Shown: positions 41,394 through 50,008 of the stretch, piece after piece
How the letters are laid out: every line of letters starts with the position of its first letter
How positions within the stretch are numbered: position 1 is the first letter of the stretch
Source: Bacillus massiliigorillae
GTDB taxonomy: Bacteria; Bacillota; Bacilli; Bacillales; DSM-1321
Assembly: GCF_000380245.2 (NCBI RefSeq)
Contig: NZ_HG428741.1
Location: forward strand, 2,720,159-2,784,158
Direction of reading: 5' to 3'
Length of the DNA stretch: 64,000 nucleotides
Program-made: the position numbers and the translations under genes
Notes under the pieces: generated by a model
The model's database searches: none
What the model was told of the DNA's origin: nothing
The model's input: only the letters and a program-made list of their open reading frames with translations

Positions 41394-42191
41394 TCAATTG
41401 CTGTCCTTCATTAATGAAACTAAATATTCATTAATTGTTTGACCAACAACTCTAATCAGCTGCTTTCCGTCTTGCTGTTGCTCTAAATCACTACACAAAA
41501 TGACAGCATACACCGTGTGCGGACCATATTTGATAATAGCACAATCATGCTCAACACCTGGTAGCTCTCCTGTTTTATTACCAATCCACATCAAGCTTTC
41601 ATCCATGTAGTATGGAAGCTTCTCACGAAATTGTTGCTTTTCTAACATTTCATGCATTACTTTTTGGCTATCCTTACGTAGAATAGAAGGCTCATTGATT
41701 ATGAGCAAACACTTATGCAAGTCTTCGGCACTAATTAAGTTGTCCTTACCATTTTTTAGACTTTCAAAATCCATCATTTTTCTTTGAACAGATGTTGAAT
41801 GAAGCCCTATTCTCTTATAACCATTTTTTATTTGTTCCAAACCTAATACATCAATTACTAGATTCGTAGCGGTATTATCCGACACAATAATCATTAGAGC
41901 TAATAAATCTCGCAAGCTTAATGATGTAACTACAAGCGATTGAAGCACACCTGCTCCACCAACGATATCTCTTTTAGGAATAGAAATCATCATTCCTAAA
42001 TGAAGGCGTCCTTCTTCACATTGTCGAAGGGCCTCAATTAACAAAGGGATTTTTATGGTGCTAGCTGACGAAGTAATAACTGAACTATTATGCTCGATTT
42101 TGCTACTATCGTGGCTGATTACATATGCAAAATTCCCTTGATATTGCTGTAATTGTTGTTGTAGTATTTTATGAATATTTTGTATGTTCAT
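41394..42191 (-). CDS. Cytosolic class A beta-lactamase-like serine hydrolase of the dpp-ykf operon
   Basis: 265 residues, without signal peptide or membrane segment. All class A positions are present with the right spacing: S44-T-I-K47, S104-D-N106, E143 with N147 (Glu166/Asn170 equivalents), and K206-T-G208. Ser44 to Ser104 is 60 residues, as Ser70 to Ser130 in class A enzymes. Its start codon shares a base with the ykfD stop (TAATG), so it is translated with the murein-peptide genes. Export is unlikely, so it may act on imported wall fragments (amidase, D-peptidase) or on beta-lactams entering the cell. Function is inference. Confidence 0.85.
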   Translation of the reverse strand: MNIQNIHKILQQQLQQYQGNFAYVISHDSSKIEHNSSVITSSASTIKIPLLIEALRQCEEGRLHLGMMISIPKRDIVGGAGVLQSLVVTSLSLRDLLALMIIVSDNTATNLVIDVLGLEQIKNGYKRIGLHSTSVQRKMMDFESLKNGKDNLISAEDLHKCLLIINEPSILRKDSQKVMHEMLEKQQFREKLPYYMDESLMWIGNKTGELPGVEHDCAIIKYGPHTVYAVILCSDLEQQQDGKQLIRVVGQTINEYLVSLMKDSN

Positions 42192-43198
42192 TAGCGCATC
42201 TTCACTTTCATTTGTGATGTTTGATTCCCTTTTATTTCTTCATTATGCAAATGACATTTAACAAAATGATCCTTCTCTACCTCTTGCCATTTCGGAATTA
42301 CGTTTGTACAAATCTCCATCGCATACTGACAGCGTGTTCGGAATACACAGCCACTTGGTGGATTCATCGGACTCGGTAATTCTCCTTTTAAAATAATTCT
42401 TTCTCTCCGCTTTTCAACATCAGGATCGGGTATTGGAATAGCGGATAATAACGCTTGCGTATAAGGATGTAGTGGTTCTTCATATAACCGATGACTATCT
42501 GTTACTTCAACAAGATGACCTAAATACATCACACCGATACGATTACTAATTTGCTTAACCATTGAAAGATCATGTGCAATAAATAAATATGTAAGACCTT
42601 GTTCAATTTGAAGCTTCTTTAATAAATTCACAACTTGTGCTTGTACAGACACATCTAATGCTGAAATCGGTTCGTCTGCAATAATGAATTCAGGATCTAA
42701 AGCAAGTGCACGTGCAATGCCAATTCGTTGTCTTTGTCCACCACTAAATTCATGTGGATAACGCCCCGCGTGTTCACGACTTAGACCAACAGATTCTAAT
42801 AAATGATATACACGTTCTAAATATGCTTGTTTCGTTGAATAAAGCTTATGAATCTCCATTGGCTGTGCAATTATTTCTGCAACTGTTAGCCTTGGGTTTA
42901 ACGAAGCATACGGATCTTGAAATATCATCTGCATTTTTCGATGTAATGCAAAGCGCTCTTTAGATTTAATTTCGAAAATATTTAGACTATTATACACAAT
43001 TTCTCCCTCTGTCACACCATATAATCCCATAATTGTTCGTCCTAATGTTGATTTTCCACAACCTGATTCCCCCACAATACCAAATGTTTCACCTTTAAAA
43101 ATGTGTAAACTAACATCATCAACAGCCTTTAATGTAACGCCTGCACCCATATCAAAATATTTCTTCAGATTATTGATTTTTAATAGTACCTCTTTCAT
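42191..43198 (-). CDS. ykfD: Dipeptide ABC transporter ATP-binding protein (YkfD/DppF)
   Basis: 335-residue ATPase of the OppF/DppF type. Walker A GESGCGKSTLGRTI, signature FSGGQRQRIGIARALALDPEFIIADEP, and the C-terminal GCVFRTRCQYAMEIC cysteine motif. It is the second ATPase needed with DppD, which lies at the other end of the operon. Its ATG overlaps the ykfC stop (ATGA) and has GGAGGA upstream. Close paralogue of OppF at 29533. Confidence 0.93.
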   Translation of the reverse strand: MKEVLLKINNLKKYFDMGAGVTLKAVDDVSLHIFKGETFGIVGESGCGKSTLGRTIMGLYGVTEGEIVYNSLNIFEIKSKERFALHRKMQMIFQDPYASLNPRLTVAEIIAQPMEIHKLYSTKQAYLERVYHLLESVGLSREHAGRYPHEFSGGQRQRIGIARALALDPEFIIADEPISALDVSVQAQVVNLLKKLQIEQGLTYLFIAHDLSMVKQISNRIGVMYLGHLVEVTDSHRLYEEPLHPYTQALLSAIPIPDPDVEKRRERIILKGELPSPMNPPSGCVFRTRCQYAMEICTNVIPKWQEVEKDHFVKCHLHNEEIKGNQTSQMKVKMR

Positions 43199-44112
43199 CT
43201 TATGTCCTCCGTACTATATCTTCTTGCGGCACAAAGCTCTTTTTCATATATTGTGCCTTCGAGTTTAATAATCTCAATATTTCTCCCAGTCTTTGGCGAA
43301 TGGAGCATTTGACCATCACCATAGTAAAATCCAACATGATGAATCGCACCTTTTCCTTCTTCATAAGCAAAAAATATTACATCGCCTGCTTTAAGTTCCG
43401 TTATTGGTATCTCTTTCCCTTTAGTTACTTGATCATGAGCATCACGTGGAATAACATACCCATTAGCTCTACATATACTATAAACAAACCCGGAACAATC
43501 ATAGCCAAAACTACTCATACCAGCCCATAAATACGGGAGACCTAAGAACTTCTCTCCGCTACGAATGAAATCAACATTCTTTCCCTTCTTCATTGACTGA
43601 CCTATGACAACATCTTGTGCTGAAATAATACCTAATCCAGTTGGAGTATGAACTAAAACACGGTCACCTTCATTTAAATGAACTGGTAAAATGGTTGCAT
43701 AGCTTAGTTCTATTTCAACTTGCACTTCAGATTTTTTTAACACTGCAGTTTTGCTAGTTACAATGGCTATTTGATCATACTTCTTTTTTTCAAGAGATGG
43801 CGTTACTACTAGTTGAGCAATAGGAATCCATCCAGGATAACCTTTCGCTCGTTTAGAAGAAGGCTGACTAGGAATAATAACAGATGCCCACTCTTTAACG
43901 ACTTCCACTACATGCACTTCTTCTCCGTACAACACTTGTGTTTGAACACGATTGCTATCATATAAATCGATTAGCGACTCATATTGTAAGGTAGCAATCC
44001 ATGTCTTTATATTACAATCATTACTTATAGCTATAAAATCTATTTCTCTTGGGCTAGTAGGTGATGTCCAAACAGTTGCAACGGGTACGTTTACTACATA
44101 CTTTTCACTCAT
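43195..44112 (-). CDS. ykfC: Gamma-D-glutamyl-L-diamino acid endopeptidase, NlpC/P60 (YkfC)
   Basis: About 305 residues. N-terminal SH3b-like segments (VVNVPVATVWTSPTSPREID; GEEVHVVEVVKEWASVII; YPGWIPIAQL; VLVHTPTGLGIIS) precede an NlpC/P60 catalytic domain: YLWAGMSSFGYDCSGFVYSI with catalytic Cys in DCSG, HHVGFYYGDGQMLHSPKTG with the His, as in the crystallised B. cereus YkfC. No signal peptide, so it works in the cytosol on imported murein peptides with free N-terminal L-Ala. Start: ATG at 44110-44112 with AAAGG; a GTG six codons earlier (44130), three bases after ykfB, is possible. Confidence 0.93.
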   Translation of the reverse strand: MSEKYVVNVPVATVWTSPTSPREIDFIAISNDCNIKTWIATLQYESLIDLYDSNRVQTQVLYGEEVHVVEVVKEWASVIIPSQPSSKRAKGYPGWIPIAQLVVTPSLEKKKYDQIAIVTSKTAVLKKSEVQVEIELSYATILPVHLNEGDRVLVHTPTGLGIISAQDVVIGQSMKKGKNVDFIRSGEKFLGLPYLWAGMSSFGYDCSGFVYSICRANGYVIPRDAHDQVTKGKEIPITELKAGDVIFFAYEEGKGAIHHVGFYYGDGQMLHSPKTGRNIEIIKLEGTIYEKELCAARRYSTEDIR

Positions 44113-44132
44113 GCTACCACAGCCTTTCACTA

Positions 44133-45209
44133 TTAAATAATTCCTGTTATACCTAAACCTGATTGTGTCGGAAACGTAATCTTTCTTCCTTCATATATAA
44201 TTCCACCTTGAATTCTGTCTTGTGCAAGCATAAGAGGTGCATCAAAATCAAAGCGCGTTATATTCTTCTGACTCGCCGCAAAGTGAGCAGCTGCGGTAAT
44301 TGCAAGACGGGTTTCAATCATGCTACCAACCATGCATTCCACCCCACATAACTCTGCCATTCGATTAATCAATAATGCCTTATATATACCACCAGACTTC
44401 ATCAGCTTAATATTAATTAAATCAGCGCTACGTGTTCGTAATAGTTCAAATGCAGCTTGCGGTGAAAAAACACTTTCATCAGCCATTATTAATGTAGCGA
44501 CCGAGTCCGTAACAGTCTTTAAGCCACGAATATCTTCTTTATGAACAGGTTGCTCTATGAGTTCAATATTCAATCCTAAGTCTTCCATCTTTCGAATAAT
44601 ATAAATGGCTTCTTTCACTGACCAACCTTGATTCGCATCTAATCGCAACTTAATATGCTCTCCTACAGAATTACGAATCGCTTGAATACGTTTTAGATCA
44701 GAAGTAATATCATCTTTTCCAACTTTGACTTTCAATATATTAAAGCCGTCTGACACATAACGTTTTGCATCTTCTCCCATTTCTTCAGGATTATTCACAC
44801 TAACGGTAAAATCTGTTTCGATTTCATTCTGATAACCACCTAGATATTGATAGAGAGGTAACCCACTTAACTTTGCCAAACAATCATATAGTGCCATATC
44901 TAAAGCAGCCTTCACACTACTATTTCCAACCACTATATCATGAAGATTTTGAAAAACAGCCTCGAAGTGTAGTAGATTCTTCCCTACTAGAAAGGGCTCG
45001 AAAATCGTTTCAATGGCCCCCTTGATACTTATTAAACTCTCTCCTGTAATAACATGAGTTGGTGGTGCTTCTCCCCAGCCAATAATACCGTTATCACAGC
45101 TTATTTTGACAACAATACTTTCAGCTGTCACTACAGTCCGCAATGCTGTTTTAAATGGTTTTATTAGAGGTACTGCTAATGGGAATGTTTCGATTTCTTT
45201 AATAATCAT
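44133..45209 (-). CDS. ykfB: L-Ala-D/L-Glu epimerase (YkfB)
   Basis: 358-residue enolase-superfamily enzyme that epimerises L-Ala-D-Glu from murein peptides to L-Ala-L-Glu. N-terminal capping domain, then the TIM barrel with FNILKVKVG (acid/base Lys pair KVK), LRLDANQGW (metal Asp), ELIEQPVHKED (metal Glu), IMADESVFSP (metal Asp-Glu), and NIKLMKSGG (second catalytic Lys). These are the dipeptide epimerase residues. AATGGAGG ribosome binding site before ATG. Between ykfA and ykfC in the order known from B. subtilis. Confidence 0.94.
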   Translation of the reverse strand: MIIKEIETFPLAVPLIKPFKTALRTVVTAESIVVKISCDNGIIGWGEAPPTHVITGESLISIKGAIETIFEPFLVGKNLLHFEAVFQNLHDIVVGNSSVKAALDMALYDCLAKLSGLPLYQYLGGYQNEIETDFTVSVNNPEEMGEDAKRYVSDGFNILKVKVGKDDITSDLKRIQAIRNSVGEHIKLRLDANQGWSVKEAIYIIRKMEDLGLNIELIEQPVHKEDIRGLKTVTDSVATLIMADESVFSPQAAFELLRTRSADLINIKLMKSGGIYKALLINRMAELCGVECMVGSMIETRLAITAAAHFAASQKNITRFDFDAPLMLAQDRIQGGIIYEGRKITFPTQSGLGITGII

Positions 45210-45244
45210 GAGGAACCTCCATTACTATAAAACTTTCATTAAAG

Positions 45245-46174
45245 TTAATAAGCACAAACTCCACTTTCAACTATTAATTGTTTATGCTTCGTACAAAGTT
45301 TTGCAAAAGTCCCTAAAGGAACTCCAACATGAGGAGAACAATGCCCCATTTTCAAACCTTTTAAAGTTGGTTTATTTATAAGAGCAATATAATATTGTAG
45401 AACTTCTTCTAACGTGAGCGATTGCACTCGATTTCCTGGTACACAATTATGAAAATCACCAACTACTAATCCCGAAATATTTGTTAATTTACCAGCCATA
45501 TATAAATGATTTAACATACGGTCAATATTACGGGGTTCCTCATTCACATCTTCAATGAAAAGAATTTTACCTCTTGTATCAATTTCAAATGGAGTTCCTA
45601 AAGTGGTTACCAATAAACTCAGATTGCCGCCTACTAGTTCACCTGTTACACTTCCTTCAATCGGCGTTTCAATAGGCGATATACTTTCATCATATGTAAA
45701 ATCATTTGCATGAAATAATTGTTGAAAGAAACGGGATGATACTTCTTGAAAATCTGATTTACCGATATCAGATGCAAGCATCGGTCCATGAAATGTGACT
45801 AATTGGCTACATTGACGAATAGCCGTATGCAAAAAAGTTAGATCGCTATATCCCCAAAAGATCTTTGGATTGTTTCGAATTAAATTATAGTCAATTCTTG
45901 AAGCAATACGTCCAGTTCCATAGCCTCCACCAGCACTGACAATGGCTCTTACCTCACAATCAGCAAACATAGCATGTAAATCTTCCAACCTCTCATCATC
46001 GCTACCAGCCAAATAACCATATTCCTTATACACATTTTTCCCCATTTTTACTCGTACCCCCAAACTTTCGAGATATACAATACCACGTTGTAAGTTCTCC
46101 TGATTTGGTGGGCTTGCCGGAGCAATCACACCTACTATGTCACCTTTCTTTAGCATAGGTGGCTTTATTAACAT
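45245..46174 (-). CDS. ykfA: Muramoyltetrapeptide LD-carboxypeptidase (YkfA)
   Basis: 309-residue peptidase S66 family enzyme that removes the terminal D-Ala from murein tetrapeptides. GDIVGVIAPASPPNQENLQRG at the start; catalytic Ser in the nucleophile region TFHGPMLASDIG; ALIG-type GGNLSLLVTTLGTPFEID; FIEDVNEEPRNIDRML with the catalytic Glu; and GHCSPHVGVPLGTFAKL with the His. Start: ATG at 46172-46174 with GAGGGAGG; the frame is open 19 codons further, but that stretch contains the intercistronic hairpin. Confidence 0.93.
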   Translation of the reverse strand: MLIKPPMLKKGDIVGVIAPASPPNQENLQRGIVYLESLGVRVKMGKNVYKEYGYLAGSDDERLEDLHAMFADCEVRAIVSAGGGYGTGRIASRIDYNLIRNNPKIFWGYSDLTFLHTAIRQCSQLVTFHGPMLASDIGKSDFQEVSSRFFQQLFHANDFTYDESISPIETPIEGSVTGELVGGNLSLLVTTLGTPFEIDTRGKILFIEDVNEEPRNIDRMLNHLYMAGKLTNISGLVVGDFHNCVPGNRVQSLTLEEVLQYYIALINKPTLKGLKMGHCSPHVGVPLGTFAKLCTKHKQLIVESGVCAY

Positions 46175-46213
46175 CTCAATTCCTCCCTCGTTATGTACAT
46201 ATTCAAATGTATG

Positions 46214-46254
46214 ATAAGAAGGGATGTTCATATGTTACGAACATCCCTTCTTAT
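46214..46254 (-). other. Perfect 16-bp hairpin between dppE and ykfA
   Basis: The 16-base arm at 46214-46229 (ending GGGATGTTC) is perfectly complementary to 46239-46254 (starting GAACATCCC), with a nine-base loop. No T-run follows on the minus strand. It directly adjoins the repeat element and lies 40 bases before the ykfA ATG. It may stabilise the dppE part of the message. Confidence 0.75.
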
Positions 46255-46400
46255 ATAGAAAAGCGGAATCGACCACGGTAGCTCCGATAAGCAAAATACA
46301 GACACTGCAGGAAATCTGTAAGATTTCTGAAAGCGGCTGGCTTATGCCTTGTAGGAGCTGGTCGATAAAGCTAGACAATATAGAAAAGCGGAATCGACCA
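46253..46400. repeat. Structured repeat element with 23-bp direct repeats inside the dpp-ykf operon
   Basis: A 23-base sequence (core AGAAAAGCGGAATCGACC) occurs at 46253-46275 and at 46378-46400, a period of 125 bp. The DNA between folds on itself: ATCGACCA then AGCTCC pair with GGAGCTGGTCGAT, GATAAGC with GCTTAT, and AAATCT with AGATTT at the tip. It contains no ORF. Its second copy of the direct repeat ends just past the dppE stop codon. AGCTAGACAATATAGAAAAGCGG-type sequence recalls the dispersed bcr-like repeats of the B. cereus group; that link is from memory. Confidence 0.75.
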
Positions 46401-46402
46401 GC

Positions 46403-48028
46403 TTACTTCTTATCCGCCCACTTCAATTCTAAGTATCCTACAGGGTGATAAAGAATTCCTGATACACCGTCAGCAAGAATATACGGTAAGTTGTAGAAAT
46501 TGATTGGGATAATAGGTGCTTCTTCCATTAAGATTTTTTCTGCTTCATAAAGCATTGCAAAACGTTTTGCTTCGTCTCCTTCAAGTTTAGCATTCTTAAT
46601 TAATTCATCATATTTCGCGTTGCTCCAACCTGTACGATTCATTGAATGCCCAGTTTGGAAGCTTTCAAGTGCATTTATTGGATCAGCATAGTCCATTAAG
46701 AACGAACTTCTTGAGAATTGGAATTTCAACGCTTTTTGTTGTTCTGCGAATACATTGAATTCCATATTTGCTAACTTCACGTCAACACCAAGGTTTTGCT
46801 TTAGCATTTGCTGAACTGTTTCAGCATACTTTTGGTGAACCGGACTAGTGCTATACGTTAATGTTACTGGTGGAAGCGTAGTGTATCCCTCTTCCTCCAT
46901 ACCTTTCTTCAATAATGCCTTTGCTTCTTCAATATTTGTTTTTAATAAATCACCATTCGTTTTACGGAAATCTTTACCTTCATTATCTTTCAAACCGTAT
47001 GAAACAAATCCGTATGCTGGTTTTTCTTTATTTTTAGATACGTAGTCAACAATTTCTTGTTGATTAATAGCCATCGCAAACGCTTTACGGATATTTTTGT
47101 TTTGGAATGGCTTTTGAGTTACATTCAAACGATAAAAGTACAATCCACCTTGTTCATCCACTTGCACTTTACCTTCTTTGTATAATTGGTCAGCTAACTC
47201 TGCTGGTACATCGGTTTTATCTAATTCACCATTTTGGAACATTTGATATTCTGTGTTTTTATCATTAACGATAGCCCAGTTCACTTCATCGAGTTTAACT
47301 GTTTTTACATCCCAATATTGTTTGTTTTTTTCGAATTTGAAATGACTTGCTTTATCCCATTCGGCTAATACAAAAGGTCCATTTGATACATATGTTTCGC
47401 TTGAATTAAACCATTCTGGATTAGCTTTATCCACCTTTTCATTCACTGGGAAGAAAGCTGGATTTGTAATGACATTTAGGAAATAGGCTTGCGGTTGAGC
47501 TAATGTTACTTCGAGCGTTTTTTCATCTATAGCTTTTAGACCAATGTCTTCTATTTTTCCTGTTCCCGCATTATATTCCTCTGCACCTTTAATAAAATAC
47601 GCTAAAAATGCTGTTGGATAGGCTGCTTTCGGATCTAACATACGCTTCCAAGCATAGGCGAAATCTCCCGCTGTAACAGGATCCCCATTAGACCATTTCG
47701 CATCACGCAGATGAAAAGTATATACTTTTCCATCGTCGGATACATCCCATTTCTCCGCGATTGCTGCTTCTGGAACATGTTCCTCATTTAAACGCAATAA
47801 ACCATCCATTAAGTTATTAAGCGCGTTATATGATATAGAATCAAAACCCTTTGGTGGATCAAATGATGTTGGAACATCTCCATTATTTAAATTCAAAACT
47901 TTCTTTTGTGTTACTTTACTTTCTTTACTATCCTTCTTATCAGTTGTACCTGCCTTTTCATTTGCTGTACAAGCTGCCATTACAAACACTAGCATCGCAA
48001 TCAGCAGTAGTGACCATATCTTCTTCAT
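46403..48028 (-). CDS. dppE: Dipeptide/murein peptide-binding lipoprotein DppE
   Basis: 541-residue extracytoplasmic binding protein. Signal peptide with lipobox MAAC (Cys20), then the SBP_bac_5 fold: LNLNNGDVPTSFDPPKGFDS, KWDVSDDGKVYTFHLRDAKWSNGDPVTAGDFAYAWKRML, KPFQNKNIRKAFAMAINQQ, and APIIPINFYNLPYI. B. subtilis DppE binds murein tripeptide and dipeptides. ATG with GAGGAGG. It ends at the repeat element, which separates it from ykfA by 228 bases, the only large gap in the operon. Paralogue of OppA at 33589. Confidence 0.94.
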   Translation of the reverse strand: MKKIWSLLLIAMLVFVMAACTANEKAGTTDKKDSKESKVTQKKVLNLNNGDVPTSFDPPKGFDSISYNALNNLMDGLLRLNEEHVPEAAIAEKWDVSDDGKVYTFHLRDAKWSNGDPVTAGDFAYAWKRMLDPKAAYPTAFLAYFIKGAEEYNAGTGKIEDIGLKAIDEKTLEVTLAQPQAYFLNVITNPAFFPVNEKVDKANPEWFNSSETYVSNGPFVLAEWDKASHFKFEKNKQYWDVKTVKLDEVNWAIVNDKNTEYQMFQNGELDKTDVPAELADQLYKEGKVQVDEQGGLYFYRLNVTQKPFQNKNIRKAFAMAINQQEIVDYVSKNKEKPAYGFVSYGLKDNEGKDFRKTNGDLLKTNIEEAKALLKKGMEEEGYTTLPPVTLTYSTSPVHQKYAETVQQMLKQNLGVDVKLANMEFNVFAEQQKALKFQFSRSSFLMDYADPINALESFQTGHSMNRTGWSNAKYDELIKNAKLEGDEAKRFAMLYEAEKILMEEAPIIPINFYNLPYILADGVSGILYHPVGYLELKWADKK

Positions 48029-48074
48029 ACAAAAACCTCCTCATCCTTTTTTTCTTTCTATTTGGCAATTCAGA

Positions 48075-49055
48075 TTACCCTTTGGCACGTTTATCCATTA
48101 ACCAACAATCAACATAATGCTGTTCGTTGATGGTAGTTTTTAATGGCTGAATTTTCTCACAAACAATCATCGAATGTGGACAGCGTGCTGCAAAAGCACA
48201 ACCAATTGGAGGTGAAAACAAATCTGGAGGTGTACCTGGGATAGGTGTTAGTTCTTCACCAATACTATCTAGTCGTGGCACAGAATAAAGTAAACCTTTC
48301 GTATACGGATGTTGAGGATGATAAAAAATATCTCTGCATGTACCTTCTTCTACAATTTTTCCTCCATACATAACAACAACACGATCGGCTACCGAAGCTA
48401 CAACGCCTAAATCATGGGTAATTAATATAATACTTACGTTAGTTCGACTCTGTATCTCTTTAAACAAATCTAATATTTGAGCTTGTATGGTAACATCAAG
48501 AGCTGTTGTTGGCTCATCCGCGATTAATATATGAGGCTCACAAACAAGAGCCATTGCAATAACAATACGTTGACGCATTCCACCACTAAATTCATGGGGA
48601 TATTGCTTCATTCGAATTTCTGGATTTGGAATTCCTACAAGCTTCAGCATCTGTAATGATTTTTCCCGAGCCGCTTGCTTGGAGATATTCTTATGATGAC
48701 AGATTCCTTCTATCATTTGACTACCGATTGTTAATGTTGGATTTAAAGCAGTCATGGGATCTTGGAAAATCATAGAAATATCTACTCCACGAATAGCTCG
48801 CATTTCTTTCTCTGAAACTCTCGTTAAATCTTTATTGTTAAAAAAGATTTTCCCTTGATGGATTCGGCCGGGTGGAGTGGGAATCAAACGCATAATACTT
48901 TGTGATGTAACGCTTTTTCCACACCCTGATTCACCAACAATCGCTAAAGTTTCACCTTTATATAAATCAAAGGTTACGCCACGAACTGCTTGTACTTCTC
49001 CACCATATGTTTTGAAGCGAACATGTAAATCTTCTACTGAAAGTATTTTTGTCAT
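48075..49055 (-). CDS. dppD: Dipeptide ABC transporter ATP-binding protein DppD
   Basis: 326-residue ATPase. Walker A GESGCGKSVTSQSIM, signature FSGGMRQRIVIAMALVCEPHILIADEP, then TTALDVTIQAQILDLF, and the C-terminal GCAFAARCPHSMIVC cysteine motif. AGGAGG before ATG. Located between dppC and dppE as in B. subtilis. Partner ATPase is YkfD at 42191. Confidence 0.94.
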   Translation of the reverse strand: MTKILSVEDLHVRFKTYGGEVQAVRGVTFDLYKGETLAIVGESGCGKSVTSQSIMRLIPTPPGRIHQGKIFFNNKDLTRVSEKEMRAIRGVDISMIFQDPMTALNPTLTIGSQMIEGICHHKNISKQAAREKSLQMLKLVGIPNPEIRMKQYPHEFSGGMRQRIVIAMALVCEPHILIADEPTTALDVTIQAQILDLFKEIQSRTNVSIILITHDLGVVASVADRVVVMYGGKIVEEGTCRDIFYHPQHPYTKGLLYSVPRLDSIGEELTPIPGTPPDLFSPPIGCAFAARCPHSMIVCEKIQPLKTTINEQHYVDCWLMDKRAKG

Positions 49056-49060
49056 ATGTT

Positions 49061-50008
49061 TTACCTCCTAAGCTTCGGGTCCAGCGCATCTTGTAAGCCG
49101 TCACCTAGAACATTGAATGAAAACATCGTTAGAGAAATAAAGAAAGCCGGGAAGAATAATCTCCAATAATGCCCTGACAGAATAACGGGCAAAGCATCGT
49201 TAGCCATTGATCCCCAACTAGCTAATGGTGATTGAATCCCTAAACCTAAAAAGCTTAAAAAAGCTTCTGCAAAGATAGCAGTAGGAACAGTTAAAGTCAT
49301 TTGAACAATAATGAGACCCATCGTATTAGGAATTAAATCTTTCCGAATAATACGGTTTGTACTTGTACCAAAGGTTTTAGAAGCTAAGACAAATTCATAA
49401 TTTTTGATTTGAAGCACTTGTCCTCGCACAATACGTGCCATCCCTACCCAGCCGGTAAAGGTGAGTGCCAGAATAATGGTGCCTAAACCCGGCCCCATTA
49501 CGACCATTAATAGAATGACGACGAGTAAATAAGGAAGACCATATAATACTTCTACAATTCTCATCATGACAGCATCTGTTCTTCCACCTTTGTAACCTGC
49601 AATGCCTCCATAAATAACACCAATTATAAAATCAATGAGAGCTGCCATTACCCCAACAAATAAAGAAATTCTGGCTCCATACCATGTTCGAGTAAACACA
49701 TCTCTTCCAAGATCATCGGTCCCAAACCAATGTTCAGTTGAAGGAGGAAGATTCTGCTCAGATAGAACTTGTCTATCCACACTATGAGGTGAAATCAATG
49801 GTCCAAAGATTGCCATGAGTACTAAAATAATAAGAAAAAAAAGCCCTGTCATTGCTAATTTATTTTTTCGCAATCTTCGCCATGAGTCTTGCCAATAGGA
49901 TTGACTAGGGCGCGTGATTATCTCAAGTTGTTTTGAATTTTGTTTGGAGGGTTTAAACCATTCATCTGGTATGGCATTAGGTGGAGTTTGTTGTTGTTTA
50001 GTAGTCAT
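49061..50008 (-). CDS. dppC: Dipeptide ABC transporter permease DppC
   Basis: 315-residue permease. A cytosolic N-terminus (SYWQDSWRRLRKNKLAMTGL) leads to six helices; HWFGTDDLGRDVFTRTWYGARISL, the EAA loop VLASKTFGTSTNRIIRKDLIPN, and FLSFLGLGIQSPLASWGSMANDAL near the C-terminus are family marks. Start ATG shares one base with the dppB stop (TAATG). Confidence 0.94.
   Translation of the reverse strand: MTTKQQQTPPNAIPDEWFKPSKQNSKQLEIITRPSQSYWQDSWRRLRKNKLAMTGLFFLIILVLMAIFGPLISPHSVDRQVLSEQNLPPSTEHWFGTDDLGRDVFTRTWYGARISLFVGVMAALIDFIIGVIYGGIAGYKGGRTDAVMMRIVEVLYGLPYLLVVILLMVVMGPGLGTIILALTFTGWVGMARIVRGQVLQIKNYEFVLASKTFGTSTNRIIRKDLIPNTMGLIIVQMTLTVPTAIFAEAFLSFLGLGIQSPLASWGSMANDALPVILSGHYWRLFFPAFFISLTMFSFNVLGDGLQDALDPKLRR

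Noticed and set aside
46175..46231. N-terminal extension of YkfA
   Set aside because: The extra codons run into the intercistronic hairpin, and the ATG at 46174 has GAGGGAGG upstream and matches the family start.
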